Below, piece after piece: positions 30,701-42,746 of a stretch of 64,000 nt of DNA; within the stretch, counting starts at the first letter, position 1; each line of letters starts with the position of its first letter. Below the pieces are notes generated by a model, which searched no databases, was not told where the DNA came from, and saw only the letters and a list, made by a program, of their open reading frames with translations. Position numbers and translations under genes: made by a program. The stretch covers positions 12,893,819 to 12,957,818 of the forward strand of contig JAJEKV010000003.1 in assembly GCA_021234155.1 (NCBI GenBank), given 5' to 3'. The stretch is from Isoetes taiwanensis (Eukaryota > Streptophyta > Lycopodiopsida > Isoetales > Isoetaceae).

Positions 30701-32676
30701 ATGTCTACAAGGTTTGGAGCCAATCTCTTGAACTCCATGGAGGTATTTAAAGGTGAAACAGGGTTTCAAGTTTGGAAACAAAGTATGAAAGAGGTACTTG
30801 AGTTTGAGAAATTATGGTATTTATTGACCCCAATGTTATTAGCACAGTACCTGTAACTAGTGCAGCAGGTTCCAGTGCTAGCACGTCTTCAAGCTCAGTT
30901 GAAGGAGGTGGAAGTCAAGGGGCTGCAACTGGTACTGCTCCTGTCACAGCAGGTGGAGTTACTGCAGTGATTAGCATGGATGAGAAGGCAAGGATTATGG
31001 AGGCTCAGTCCATAATATGTCACAAAGTGGGAACGGTGATCAAGCTAAAACTTAGAGGTAAGTCTCCTGCTGATATGTGGAAGTTCATGCTAGATAATTA
31101 TGAGCAGAAATCATCATCACAAATAGATATGTTAGAGAAACAATTAAGGAGACTCAAATTATATGAGAAAGACAACATTGTTGAGTTTAAGGAAAAGTTT
31201 GAGTCAATAATAGCAGACTTAGAAGGTGCTAGAGTTGTTTTGTCTGAAGACTACCAGCTGCTAGCCATCTCTAGAGCTGTTTCTCATAATATACAGTTGG
31301 CTACTTTATTAAGGAATGTGGCAAGAACAAAGGAACATGCTATTAGAATGATAAGAACAGAATTTGAACAAATAAAAGGTGATGATGATGAGGATTTAGA
31401 GGTTATGTTTGTAAAACAAAAGAAAGGGAAGAAAAATTTGGATAAAAAGCAAATTGGTCCATGCTATAATTGTAATAGTTATGGTCATCTAAAAATAAAC
31501 TGTCCCAAGTTGGGTAAAGAAATAATCTCTTACAATTGTGAGGGAAAGGGCCATATAGCAACAAATTGTTCAAGCCCAAGAAGAGGAAAAGGAAAAAAGT
31601 TTGAAGGGAAAAAACCTGGAGGGTACAAGTCCAAGCCAAGCCTAAATATTGCAAAGGAGGCAAGTCAAGAAGAAGATGCGCAAGATGAGGACATTGAGGT
31701 AAATATGTCTAATTCTAAGATAGGGAAAAGAATGGATACTGACTTGCTTATCTTAGATTCAGGAGCTGAAAGATCAGTAACAGGGACTTCAAGCATTTTA
31801 AAAAATTGTCAAAGGAGAGAAAAAGGACATGTACAGTTTGGAAATGGAGATTTAAAAGAAATCAAGAATGTTGGTGTTTTAGAAATATTTGACTTGGAGG
31901 GAAAAGCTGTGAAATTAAAGAATGTGTTGTGCATACCTGGATTGATCAGAAATCTTATTTCAGTTTGTCAGCTTGTAGATCTAGGGTATAAGGTTGTTTT
32001 TGAAAGACTTTATTGTAATATCTTCCTGGGAAATAAGAAAATGTTTGTTGGGAAACGAGTTGGCAATTTATATGGATTGAGCAAACATCATTTCTCTTGT
32101 GTTAATTTGCTAACTAGTCCATCCATTAAAACTTGGCATGAGGGGTTATGTCATGTCAACTCAAATATAATAGAATTGCTAAACAAAAAGGGATATATCA
32201 AAGCAAGTTCTGATCAAACATCACAACAAGTATGTACAGGGTGTATGCTTGGAAAACATAATAGATTGCCTTTTAAAAAAGCAAAGAAGAGGGCAAAAGG
32301 AATCCTGGATCTGATACACATAGATTTGTGTGGACCTCTCAATGTTACTAGCCTAAGTGGAAAAAGATATTTTATGACCTTAATAGATGACTTTAGTAGG
32401 AAAACTAAAGTATATTGCCTAAAGACAAAAGATGCAGCATTTGACAAATTTAAGCAGTTCACAAATGAGGTAGAAACTGAGACAGGAAGAAAAATTAAAT
32501 GCATAAGATCTGACCGAGGAGGGGAATTCATGTCAGAAGAATTTAAATTATTTTGCAAGAACAAAGGCATCAAAAGGCAGCTTACTTGTAGATATTCTCC
32601 TCAGCAGAATGGTGTAGCTGAGAGGAAGAATAGAACAATTTTAAATGCAGTCAGAAGCATGTTAAAATCAACAGGG
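30701..32676 (+). pseudogene. Copia B gag, protease and integrase
   Basis: The start at 30701 reads MSTRFGANLLNSMEVFKG; a one-base shift near 30820 moves to the frame that stays open to the insertion. Gag has one intact CCHC knuckle (CYNCNSYGHLKINC) and a second that lost its first Cys (YNCEGKGHIATNC). Protease LILDSGAERSV has the catalytic Asp. The integrase has the HHCC finger, ending CTGCMLGK, then FMTLIDDFSRKTK, IRSDRGGEF and QQNGVAERKN, giving the D, D and E of the catalytic triad. Removing the insertion at 32677-33849 restores the frame (SMLKSTG then LPNVLWEE). The polyprotein would process and integrate the element. Confidence 0.9.
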
Positions 32677-33862
32677 CGGAACGGAGAAAACGGAGAAATT
32701 TTCGATGGCGCTTAGGGTTAGGTCGTAGGGCGGCGGTGGCGGCCGCCCGAGCAGTGCAGACATCAGAAGAGGTCGGCCGGAGCTGGAAGAGCAGCGCACA
32801 GCTGCTGCTGTTACGTCATTTCCAGAAATGGTAGGGAAGGGTTGTTCTGTTTTTGTATTATCTTGAGCCATTGCAAGAGGTTTTGGTGATGGGTATTGCC
32901 GCTGCTTCATTGCTGGGTTTTCTGTGATGGATCATGACAAAAGAAGAAACTGAGCTTCCACTTTCATTTCTGTGTTTTGAGGTTACAGTCTACGCTAGCA
33001 GTAAGCGTTTTACAGCTAGAGGTCTGCATCCTTGTGCATCTTAGGCAAATGTGGCGGATATAACAGTCTGCCCTTTATGCCTGAATCCATATAGGGTGTT
33101 GATCTTCCTTCTCGCCACCGCCCCCCAAGAAGGGGAAGAGACGGTTCTACAAGCGCATTCACGCTTACGCAGCTTGGAATGAAGAAAGAGGATTTGATAT
33201 CCGGATTTTGGGGCTTATCTTTGGGGCGAGAGGTGCAGAGGAGCAAGGCATCCACCCTTTAGGGCAGGCCACGTGAGAATCCTTCATAGTAGGAAGACAG
33301 AGTGCGGGCCTCTTCTAGTACTTCTATGGAGGATGGTAGTCCAGTCCAAGTTAGCTGCTACGGATGAAGTTTGCTACCTCAACTCTTTTTGTGCTTGCAT
33401 CTTTCTGAGTAGGAGCTTCGATGGCCTCGGCTCTTATACTGGTCCTTCGGCTTTCATTTGAATTGGAAGAACATGCATCTGGTTTAGCTCCTAATCTAGG
33501 CTGTTCAGGGCTTAATTCTATTCAATCCATAAGGGATTTTTGACACCCCAACTGCAGGGAGGAGTGAGACACAGCTAATGGGTGGAAATGATGGAGACTT
33601 GCTCCTTTAGTATTTGCTTCATGCTGAGAAGAAGGCTGGACGTGAGTCCGCTAATAGTATCAGATGAGGCAAAGAAGATGTAGAGCTACTTTAATTTTAG
33701 TACTAAGTTAGTCAGTGCCTCACTCTCACCTGTTTTTTTGGGTGTGGTGCAAATGTTTTCCATCTAGCCTTCAAGAGGCTTATAAATAAGGTTGTATACC
33801 ATATTTATTATAAATTAAAATATCTTGCCTTCAAAAAAAAAAAAAAAAAAAAATCAACAGGG
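32664..33862 (+). mobile_element. 1.17-kb retroposed insert with poly-A tail and TSD
   Basis: AAAATCAACAGGG at 32664-32676 recurs at 33850-33862, directly after a run of 21 A (33833-33853). The insert (32677-33849) is GC-rich at its start (CGGAACGGAGAAAACGGAG) and has no long frame. The length and the 5'/3' UTR-like ends fit an internally deleted LINE or a retroposed transcript. It sits inside the integrase codon run of Copia B and disrupts it. Confidence 0.88.
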
Positions 33863-34890
33863 CTACCCAACGTTTTGTGGGAAGAAGCAGTTCAGGCTGC
33901 TGTGAATGTACAGAATAGATTACCATCTCTCAGCATACAAGGAGGGATTCCTAATATGCTATGGTCTGGAAGCAAGCCGAGCTATGATGATTTGAAAGTC
34001 TATGGTTGCTTGGCATTTGTACACATTCCAAAAGAAAAAAGAAGAAAGCTGGATGACAGGGCATTGATTAGATATCTTGTGGCATATGATGATCATTTTA
34101 AAGCTTATAGGTTGTATGATCCTAAAGCAAGAAGAGTTATAGTAAGTAGAGATGTTAATTTTGATGAAAATCAGGTCTATAAACCATTGGCTAGCTCCAG
34201 TGCAAAACAAACTGATGATACTCCGTTGAAGGAGTATAATATGAAATATGAAATCTGAAATTACTGACAAAGATGTTGAAGTGAATACAGATACAGACGA
34301 TGAAGAAACTGGAGCTGGTATGAATTCAGACCTGCAAGAAGGATTTGAGGAAACCTCAGGGGCTGTTGAAGAAAGACCTGCAGGTGAAGAACAAATGGAG
34401 GTTGCAGCTCAGCAAGCACCATTAAATAAGAAAAGGCTAACTGAAGCAGAAAGACTGAAAGCAGAATTAAAAATTGACACTGCAACTCATGGTCGAGATG
34501 ATGCGGGGAAGAGCAAAAGATTCCAGGAAGAACAACCTGAAGTACCAAGCACTCTTGAGGAAGTCTTAGTTTCTGAAGAAAAAAATCTATGGCTAGATGC
34601 AATGAAAGAAGAAATGGACTCTTTTATAAGAACTGACACTTTTGAGGTTGTTGAGAAACCGGAGGGTAAGAATATTGTTGGTAATAAATGGATATTCAGA
34701 ATTAAAACTGGAGCAGGTGGAAAGTCACCCAGGTACAAGGCAAGACTAGTAGCTCAGGGTTTTTCACAAAAAAAGGGACAAGATTTTGATGAAACATTCT
34801 CTCCTCTAGTTAAATTGAATAGTGTCAGGATGTTATTAGCTCTGGCAAATGCATGTAAAACAATAAGTCCATGGAGGGTGTCAGATAAAT
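33863..34890 (+). pseudogene. Copia B integrase C-terminus and RT start, truncated
   Basis: Continues from LPNVLWEEAVQAAVN to the integrase end at about 34255. After a small frame change near 34250 (GAAATATGAAATCTGAAA) an acidic linker follows, then the RT with WIFRIKTGAGG, YKARLVAQGF and FDETFSPLVKLNSVR. It stops after LANACKTISPW, well before the YVDD catalytic motif. No RNase H or 3' LTR follows on this strand. Confidence 0.88.
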
Positions 34891-35021
34891 AGAGGGTGTT
34901 AGATGAATAGATGCATTCTTGAATCCCTCGTCATGGATATCTATCCAGACTAGGCTTCTTTCCTTCGAAAATTCGAAGGAGAAGGTCCGAAGAAGAGTGG
35001 CCCAAACTAGGTAGAGACACC
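34891..35021. other. Junction between Copia B and palindrome cluster
   Basis: GAGGGTGT(T/C)AGAT(A/G)AATAG is doubled at 34873-34911. CTTCGAAAATTCGAAG at 34963-34978 is a perfect palindrome. Confidence 0.5.
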
Positions 35022-35436
35022 CCCGACTCGAGAGTCGAGAATGGAATTGAAGGGCTTATTGACGAATTCTTGATGCGCAATTAAAGAATGCTTATATCCG
35101 AATTGAGCCTCTCTCCTCCTAAGTCCTGGAACAGAGAGATCCAGTTTGGATAGCTGCATTCTCGACCTGTGAGTCGAGAATAGGAGACGATCGAGGCATT
35201 GAAACTCGGGAGTCGAGTATGCGACCACCAAGATTGAGCCCCTCTCCTTCTAAGTTCTGGAGTAGAGGCATCCAGTCTGGATGGCCACATTCTCGACTCG
35301 CGAGTCGAGAATGCACTTAACCACTGCAAAAGTGTTGTAAAGAAGGTGAGCCATTCTCGACTCGCCAGTCAAGAATGCAGGGAGAGTGTGTTTTGCTGGC
35401 AGGAGGATCCATTCTCTACTCGCAAGTTGAGAATGC
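35022..35436. repeat. Cluster of six ~25-bp palindromes (TCTCGACTCGCGAGTCGAGA)
   Basis: Copies at 35022-35043, 35157-35183, 35203-35220, 35288-35313 (perfect), 35352-35378 and 35410-35436. The best copy is self-complementary over at least 24 bases and could extrude as a cruciform. Two sit in ~131-bp duplicated modules that begin ATTGAGCC(T/C)CTCTCC(T/C)(C/T)CTAAG. They may belong to the U3 of the minus-strand Copia C LTR; that is inference. Confidence 0.85.
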
Positions 35437-35813
35437 AGGGACTCGATTTATTTATCAAAATCCTGGTCCCATTCCCGGATGGACGATTTTATCATTCTTG
35501 TTAGCTTTATTAGCTTCAACCCGACATGCCTGCCGGACCGATCTCTGCATGTTCAATTTGAATTCCTTTTTGGCTCGATCTCATTTGACCCAATTTAATA
35601 TTCTATATTTATATAGGCTATTCTATTATAGGAACATGCCATATAATATCTTCGACTCTCCTTTTAACCATTATATAAATGAACCTTTAACCTTCAATTT
35701 TTTATATGTAGATATTTTCTTATACTTCCTCCAAAACTCTTCAATCGATTGATCATGATGATATGATCAATCCTTCAATATTACATGAACCATTTCCTTC
35801 ATTTCCCCCCTTC
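35437..35813 (-). repeat. Copia C polypurine tract and start of its 3' LTR
   Basis: The minus strand reads GAAGGGGGGAAATGAAGGAA (35794-35813), a polypurine tract, followed by TGGTTCATGTAATATT, a likely LTR start at 35792. The LTR then runs downward. Its lower end is not fixed and may include the palindrome cluster. A flanking TTACATGAA/TTCATGTAA inverted pair surrounds the tract. Confidence 0.55.
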
Positions 35814-35849
35814 ATGTAATATTCTTATGTTACAGCATTGTATTAGCTT

Positions 35850-37240
35850 TCTCAATTCTTAAAACTTGTATATTAGCAAAGCTTTTGTTAAAAGACCTAC
35901 TTTTTGCTTATCTGTATGAACATACTGCATGTGTATCTGCTCTTTATTCACTATATCTCTTATGAAGTGCATTTCCAGCTCTATATGCGTTGACCTTTAA
36001 TGCATCACTGGATTTTTAGGAATTGCTATGAAACTAGTGCTATCACAACGTAGCATAGTAGGATTCATCTGTTCAAATCCCAACTCTTCCATTAATCATT
36101 TCCCATATAATTTCTCTGGCTGCTAACGAGGCTGAATTATAGTCAGCTTCTGCATTTGATAGAGCAATACTAGTTTGTTTTTTGCATTTCCAAGCTATTG
36201 GAGCTCTACCAAGAATTACCAAGTAGCCTGATGTAGACTTCGTTTGATCCAGATCACTTCCCAAACAGCATCACAATAAACATGTAGACTCAAATCATCT
36301 GAATTATACATAATACTAAAATCTAGTGTACCCTTTAAATAGTGAATACATAAAACAGAAAAGGAAGTCCAAAGAATAGAATAGAATAGAATAGAATAGA
36401 ATAAATGTTTTAACGTCCACGGAGACCAATAGGTCATGGGACCCATACAATGGGCTAGTACAAATGAGAAGCTCAACTCTAAACATGATAGGGAACTTTG
36501 AGATGCTTCATGCTTGAAGTGGATACATAAAATAGAAAAGGAAGTCTAGCAAGTAAAAGAGATGCTTTATTTTGTCTTTTTTAATGTAAGACGTTGGTGG
36601 GTTGATTGGTAGGTCTGTGATTTTATGGTAATTAAGACAACCCATAAAAGGTATATGCCATCGTTATGATGATGACACACCCGATGATGACTTAACTGCC
36701 GCCTTCGTGCTAATTGTTATCGCAACACTCTTCCATCAACCTCTACTGGGAGTGCAACTTTTGTCAAGCCAATTTCACACTTCAAACCAAAAAATGGCAA
36801 ATCCTTTGATTCTTTGCATGTTGCAACAATTGTTTTGCACATTCAGTCACAAGTACCAAATAGACACTTAAATATAGAAATCCTTTTTGAGCATCATGAT
36901 CTAGAAGAAATGCCTCAATTTCAAGCCAAAACTTAGGACCCTACTCACTTTTCTGAGCATCATGATCTAGAAGAAATGCATAAATTTCAACCCAGCACTT
37001 AGAATGCTTCTCAATTCCATATGGACCTGCTTCAGCTTACAAACAAAAGCCTTTGTACCATATTTGTGAAGCTTTGGTGACTTTTTCAAGTGCATCAAGA
37101 GCTCCATTTAAAAGAACAGATTTAACATCAAGCTGATGCAGATGCTTCTCATTCAAGCAAGGGCAAATGTAGAACGAATAGTGGGTTATCCTTGCGACTC
37201 GTGGATATACTTCATCAAGGCAAAATTACTTTAACCTTCC
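35850..37240 (-). pseudogene. Copia C RT and RNase H remnant
   Basis: Minus strand. At about 37240-36740 decayed RT (LHQLDVKS, LLNGALD) with a duplicated AFLLDHDAQK segment (near 36895 and 36960). At 36476-36073 RNase H (YLKGTLDF, then LHVYCDA, TSTSGYLV and TSIALSNAEADY). Below 36073, RSTHIELEMHFIRD and VHTDKQKVG complete the element. Many stops. A different family from Copia A and B, in opposite orientation. A SINE-like element has inserted at 36370-36522. Confidence 0.75.
36370..36522 (-). mobile_element. SINE-like element, copy D, with 24-bp TSD
   Basis: ATACATAAAACAGAAAAGG(AAGTC) at 36346-36369 is repeated with one change at 36523-36546. The insert, on the minus strand, ends GGGTCCCATGACCTATTGGT, CTCCGTGGACGTT and a tail of ATTCT repeats (36375-36402). 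It is inserted in the Copia C RNase H region. At 153 bp it is probably 5'-truncated. Confidence 0.85.
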
Positions 37241-40069
37241 CTTCTGCTTGCTAATGCTTATATTTTTCTCGACATAATAGTTTGCAATTGAAAGCAAAAA
37301 CCAGATATTTATCCTCCATCGAAGTAAACATTTACAAAACTCCAATATCCCAAGGGAAGAAATTGAAGCTGCTAAAGCAGAATCAGAATTTCTTCAATAC
37401 CCGAGAATACCATTGAGGAATCTATTGGTGTGGCGCACCCCATTAAGTACTAGACACAGTTGACATAATGCGAAATAAAAGACGGTTAGCAGAAACGTGC
37501 ATTTATGTTACAGTTCCTATTTAACTTAATAGCGAGCGGCTGCACCTAAATACTGCAAAAATACTTCCTATATAACAATAGAAATAAAAGGTCCATTTTA
37601 CAATAAAACACACATCTGACAATTTCAGTTTCTCCATACTGAGGGGACAAATAATAAGTGGTACAAGAGCAAGTAGCTCCACCTGTTTGATTAGACATAA
37701 AGAAAATGTAAAGCCATAAAAAGCATAAGCAATAAAAAAACAATTAAAAAAAAAAAAAAAGTAAAGAGATGGGCACAATGAATGATACTGACTCTCAATG
37801 TATCCTAATTGCAAACAGCATCAATAAACCATTACTCTTGCAAGCAAATGGAGCAGATGTATCTCGTGCAGGAGCTCTGCAAAATTTAGTAGTAAAAAAA
37901 TATGTCAGCAATCAATAATACATGAAATCTTAAGATAGAATGCTACTTTATCTTTTGCTGATGGAGTGCTTGTTGCAATAAACCAACCTATTATACATAG
38001 CTCCAGACTATATCTGAAGCACCAACCTATTATACACAGCTTCAGACTATATCTGGCGCACTTCGGCAAGTTGCACCATAGCTAGAAGGCACAGACACTG
38101 CAGGAATTGCATGTTTACATCCATCGCTCTTCACATGCACCTATTTCAGAGCGTAATCCAAAGACACTGCCATCTAATCGTTTTCGCTATCTCTCAATTC
38201 AAGTTCTCCGTATATACCTAATTCACACACAAAGGATACATGGAGAATGTAAAGGACCATATTGCCAATTCAATCACAATGAATAGAAAGAAACTCACAA
38301 GAGCAACAAAGTAACAATGAGCTTCCTATTGAAAAAGCACGAATGAGATTCATAACCTATCGGTTGAAGCACTGCTGGGTACATCAGCTCTGTAAATGCT
38401 TCCATCTGAAGGTGTGACATCCACTTGAAATAGCAGAAAAGCACATTGAGTTAATACACATGCATAAACCATTTCAAATGCAATTGGATCTCCATATTTT
38501 ATAACAGACCTTGATGATATAGGATGACAGGATTTCCAACTATAATAATAATTCGTATTGAAGCAAGATTGCATTCAGGGTAATTTTAAATCACCTGCAT
38601 TTAGCATAACTGCTTGAGACCACAAACATTTGAGACTATGCACTTAACTCTATGTTATATAAATTAGAGACAAAGCATAAATTAGAAATGTAAGAATTAG
38701 TCAGCAGCCAAAATTCAATATGTCAGAACACACAATAACCATAAGCTGGACATCATGGGCACGATCTAACTGACTAAGCAATTCAAATGTTGGCTGTAAC
38801 TCGTGCATAAATTTCGGCTTTGAGCAACTAAGTTATTACTGAAAGACAACCCTGTGCTCACAAGCCTCACTCAAATGTCCAAGCAAAACTAGCATCCGAC
38901 AAGACTAATGAGGTGAATATACATGTCTGCCATTTGTTGTAGGCCAGCAAAGTTTCCAAATAAACAAAATACAAGTCGTTCTCCAAATTGCAATGCAATA
39001 AAACATTGTCTTTTGGACTACAAATGGTTGAGGCAAAATCACATGCAAGCCCAAATTAAATCTATTGTATCAATTATATCAGAGCTTATATCAGAGCATC
39101 TAACACTTTGAGAGTCCGTTAAGTGTGCTTGGTAATGGAAAAATGGACTCTAAACTTGATCGTCATGGAATAGACAGTACAATATGGATGCATGGATCAG
39201 ACACTAAAACTTTAAAAACTATCATTCCAATGCAACAACCTATTGACTCCATGTCATGTAAAGAAATAAAGCATATTGCAAAAGCTTACAAAAGTATCTT
39301 CCCTGGATGAAAATGTACCTTGATTGTACTTAATTGTCGGAAATGATGCTATTGTAGCTGGCTTCATACCATATAGCCATATAGGCTGCATTCAATAGCA
39401 TAGTTACATTTACTACGTATATCTTAAAGAATAGAAGAAAATAAGAAGGCGAGGTCTAATGCCATTTAATTAAGATTTATGTACGAGTCAGTAATGCAAG
39501 CAACACAAGCCTATTGATAAGCTATCGTCATTAGCTAGTCCAAAAATAACAAAGCTGAATTTTGAATCAAATCAAATGCTTGTAAACGTATACTGCAGGC
39601 ATTGATGGCACAACAAATTCAAGTAATAATATCTAAAAGCAAGCGCAGTATGATCCAGGAATAAAAGTAAATACAAATACTTATAGAAGCTATATCCATC
39701 TCGAATCCTGATCTGGAGCTTATCATTTTTCGTAGTTGCTTGTTTTCCATAAATTTCTTTTACAACGTGCAAATGCAGCCATCAATATCTTTCCTGCATC
39801 AAAAAGGTGGCTAAAGCTTTGTTGCAGAATCTGATAAACGAAAATAGAACTTTCAAATCGCCTAAAGGCACAAAATAATGTTCAAGGCTTAACACAACTC
39901 TTACCTAAATGATCCGATCAACAAGAACACATTAAGCCGTTGCCTCACTTAATCTGGAGAACAATCAGGGCAAACACAGGCACGTCACTAAAATTTTCAG
40001 AATGAAGCCTAAATCCCATTCAAAGAGGGAAATTTTTAGACATAAAGAAGTGCCGAAACTGAGATCCAA
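37241..40069. other. Gene-poor stretch with a few exon-like blocks (minus)
   Basis: Splice-bounded blocks on the minus strand include 38355-38427 (DVTPSDGSIYRADVPSSAST), ~37815-37877 (APARDTSAPFACKSNG) and ~39685-39795 (KEIYGKQATTKNDKLQIRIR). They do not join into a frame I can defend and match no family I recognise. They may be exons of one eroded or long-introned gene. Otherwise AT-rich DNA. Confidence 0.3.
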
Positions 40070-40752
40070 GACAGAGACATGGAATAAAATAACGGCTAAG
40101 GTTAGCCAAATGGCTATTTTGTAGCAATTTTACCAAGAAAAATGGCTAAAGTATATGGAAAAAATGCCCAAAAAAAAGAAAAATTTAGCCCAATTTTTTT
40201 GCCGCCCAAGTGAGTTTTTAGGTTGAATAGCCAAACCTTTACCTCCAAACATATCCATCGGGATATCGATTAGCTAAATCTAAGATAGAGTGGGCTTGGA
40301 AAAATGGATAGATTAGCCTAAAATTCAACACCAATGTATGTACTAACTTTAAGAAATTTCAAATAGGGTTTATATTTTTCTTTTTTTTCCCACTTTCTTT
40401 CTTGTTCCAAGTGCAAAGTTGAAGCATTAGAGGAAAATGAACAATATAGTCCCTTTTTTTTTTAGGTTTTTGAACATGTTCATGTATATTTGTGTCTTGA
40501 TTTATGTATTTACAATAAATTCAATGTCTTTGCCAAAATGCTTGGATTTTTTTTAATTACTATAGCGTGATGGCTAATATTTTCCTTTCCATTTTATGAA
40601 AGTTTAGCCAAAAGCAAGAAACTGTGATGAAGAAAAACAATTTAGTTTAGCCAAGTGTTAGAAACTTCTAGCCCCAATTTGAAGGTAGTTTAGCTAAACC
40701 TATTTTGGCTACACTAAAATATAGGAGTAGTAATTTATTCCATGGACAGAGA
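40070..40752. mobile_element. hAT-type non-autonomous transposon
   Basis: A perfect 8-bp duplication GACAGAGA (40070-40077, 40745-40752) flanks a 667-bp element that begins CATGGAATAAA and ends TTTATTCCATG, an 11-bp perfect terminal inverted repeat. Sub-terminal GGCTA/TAGCC motifs recur inside (near 40094, 40130 and 40705). No transposase frame. The 8-bp duplication points to the hAT superfamily. Confidence 0.85.
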
Positions 40753-41472
40753 TAAACTGCTGGCAAGGAAAGTGTATCGTGTTCATGCAAACGATGCTAC
40801 CCTAATCAATGAAAGTTCTCAAAACTACCGAAAGTTTATCTTGACCTAAATCATCCACGATTGCCTGCTATGTATCCTTTTAGGCTGCACGTTCACAAAT
40901 AGGCCTTCAGATTCTTGCCAAGATTAGTACTTGCTTTGCATTAGACTCCGACGGGAGGAGATGGTGCCATGCACAGGAGCTTCGATCCTTCCATAATATT
41001 GACATAGCCGCTTACTTAAGGAAGGATGGATGTGGAAATCTCTAGCGCCGTAAACAGCAAGGATTACTCAGATTTGATGAACTGACGGTTTCATACAAAT
41101 CGTTATGTTAAAGACCCCCTTTTGCAAACAGCTTCCTGATCAAGTAGAGGCATTCTTACCCCGTTGCCACTGTGTTGGATTTTAACCCCCTTTGCTAAAA
41201 AGAACAGGAAATTTCAGTAGGTTTTGGCCATGCCGGAATGCTCTGGCACTCATAAAAATTAAAATCCTTTCATGATTCTACTTTAGCTGCTTACCATCCC
41301 GCTGCCATAGCTTGACAGATCTGCCCCATAGTCTCAGTTATGGCGTTGAATAGGCCAGAGGGATAAAAAGAATTCTGGAGCTGTGGTTCAAGCTAAATTC
41401 GATCAGACAATGGCTTTAAGCATTTAATTTCAATGGATCACGTTTATGATTCTTTAATATCCCATTTTCTTT
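40753..41472. other. No gene recognised
   Basis: Short frames only; no motif or splice structure seen. Confidence 0.5.
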
Positions 41473-41600
41473 GCCACGTCATCACAAATATAAGATGCTC
41501 ATAATTGCATATGCCACCTCATCACAAAGATAAGTTGCCCCATAATTGCACATGCCACCTCATCGCTCGCCATTAATTGCCATAAATATACGTAACAATA
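41473..41600. repeat. Tandem repeat, ~41-bp period, three units
   Basis: GCCAC(G/C)TCATCACAAA starts at 41473 and 41513, and GCCACCTCATCGC at 41554, each followed by CATAATTGCA-type sequence. Confidence 0.75.
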
Positions 41601-41759
41601 CCTGTACCATTGATGCAGCACATTCAACGGTCCAGATGAATTCAAAATTAACATCATTATTAAATATTTAAAATAAAAAACTAGTAGAGAAAATATAACA
41701 AATGAGTTGGCGCCACCTCAAAGTGGCATTTAATATCATTGACTTTTGTATCGACAGCC

Positions 41760-41995
41760 TAGATCAAATCCCTAAATCTGACGACCCAGATCAAAAGCCC
41801 CAAATAATGGTGGCTCCATCTGGGTCGTCGATCTCGCACGTTCCACGGCCAACGCGACGACACTTCAATCTCTACCAACAAGGGGGCTACTTGGGGGTGA
41901 TTCGAGGTGTCACCGTCTCGGCCGTCGATCTCAGATCTGGATGGCCCATACGGCGCCACCCAAATCTCTACCAACAAGGGGCCAACTTATATAAT
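41760..41995. repeat. GC-rich imperfect duplication
   Basis: AATCTCTACCAACAAGGGGG and AATCTCTACCAACAAGGGGC occur 98 bp apart (about 41867 and 41965), both preceded by a CGxCGxCAC(C/T) motif. Small frames on both strands here are not convincing genes. Confidence 0.6.
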
Positions 41996-41999
41996 TGTA

Positions 42000-42420
42000 T
42001 ATATAGGAGATGAGAGAATTATTATGTGACATATATCTAACTTATCACATACGAGACATATGCCATATATATTTGACTTGTTGCTTATGAGACATATGCC
42101 ATATGGACTACGTGACATATCTCATGGATAAATATATGCTATATGACATTATATGATATTAGATATACCATGTGACATATCTCATATATAAGCAAGGTAT
42201 ATGACATATATCCGAGTTATGACACATGAGAATATGCTTTATGACATTACATGTACCATATGACATATCTGACTTATGAGACATATGCTATATGACATTA
42301 CCTATGCCATGAGACATATCTTTTATATGGCATTACAAAAACATATATACGACTTATGAGACATATGCTATATGACATTACTTATACCATGTGACATATC
42401 TCATATATGGCAGTAAGGAA
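42000..42420. repeat. AT-rich degenerate satellite (GACATATG..ATATGACAT)
   Basis: Dozens of variants of GAGACATATGC(C/T)ATATGACAT follow one another with variable spacing. CATATG and ATATGACATAT are locally palindromic. Confidence 0.75.
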
Positions 42421-42746
42421 AAAGATCTTTGCCAACTTTAGGTTTAAAAAAATAGCAATGGTGTGGGGGAGGAGGCAAAATGAGATGTGAGAGATTTGTT
42501 TTGAGTGGAATCAAGGCGGTACAGTCTAGGGACTTATGGATATTGTCTTTGGAAATGAGATTCATGCCAAAAGAACTTGGATCTAGCCACATACCAATGA
42601 ATCTTAAGGGGTCTTCCGAACTCTGACAAAGGGTCTTCAATTTAGGTTAAAATCTTCTTGCTTGAATCTAAATTTCCTTGCCATACTTGTATGATGTCCA
42701 ATCCATGTTCTCCTTTGGTTCATCACAAATGTCTTCTAAGAGTCTT

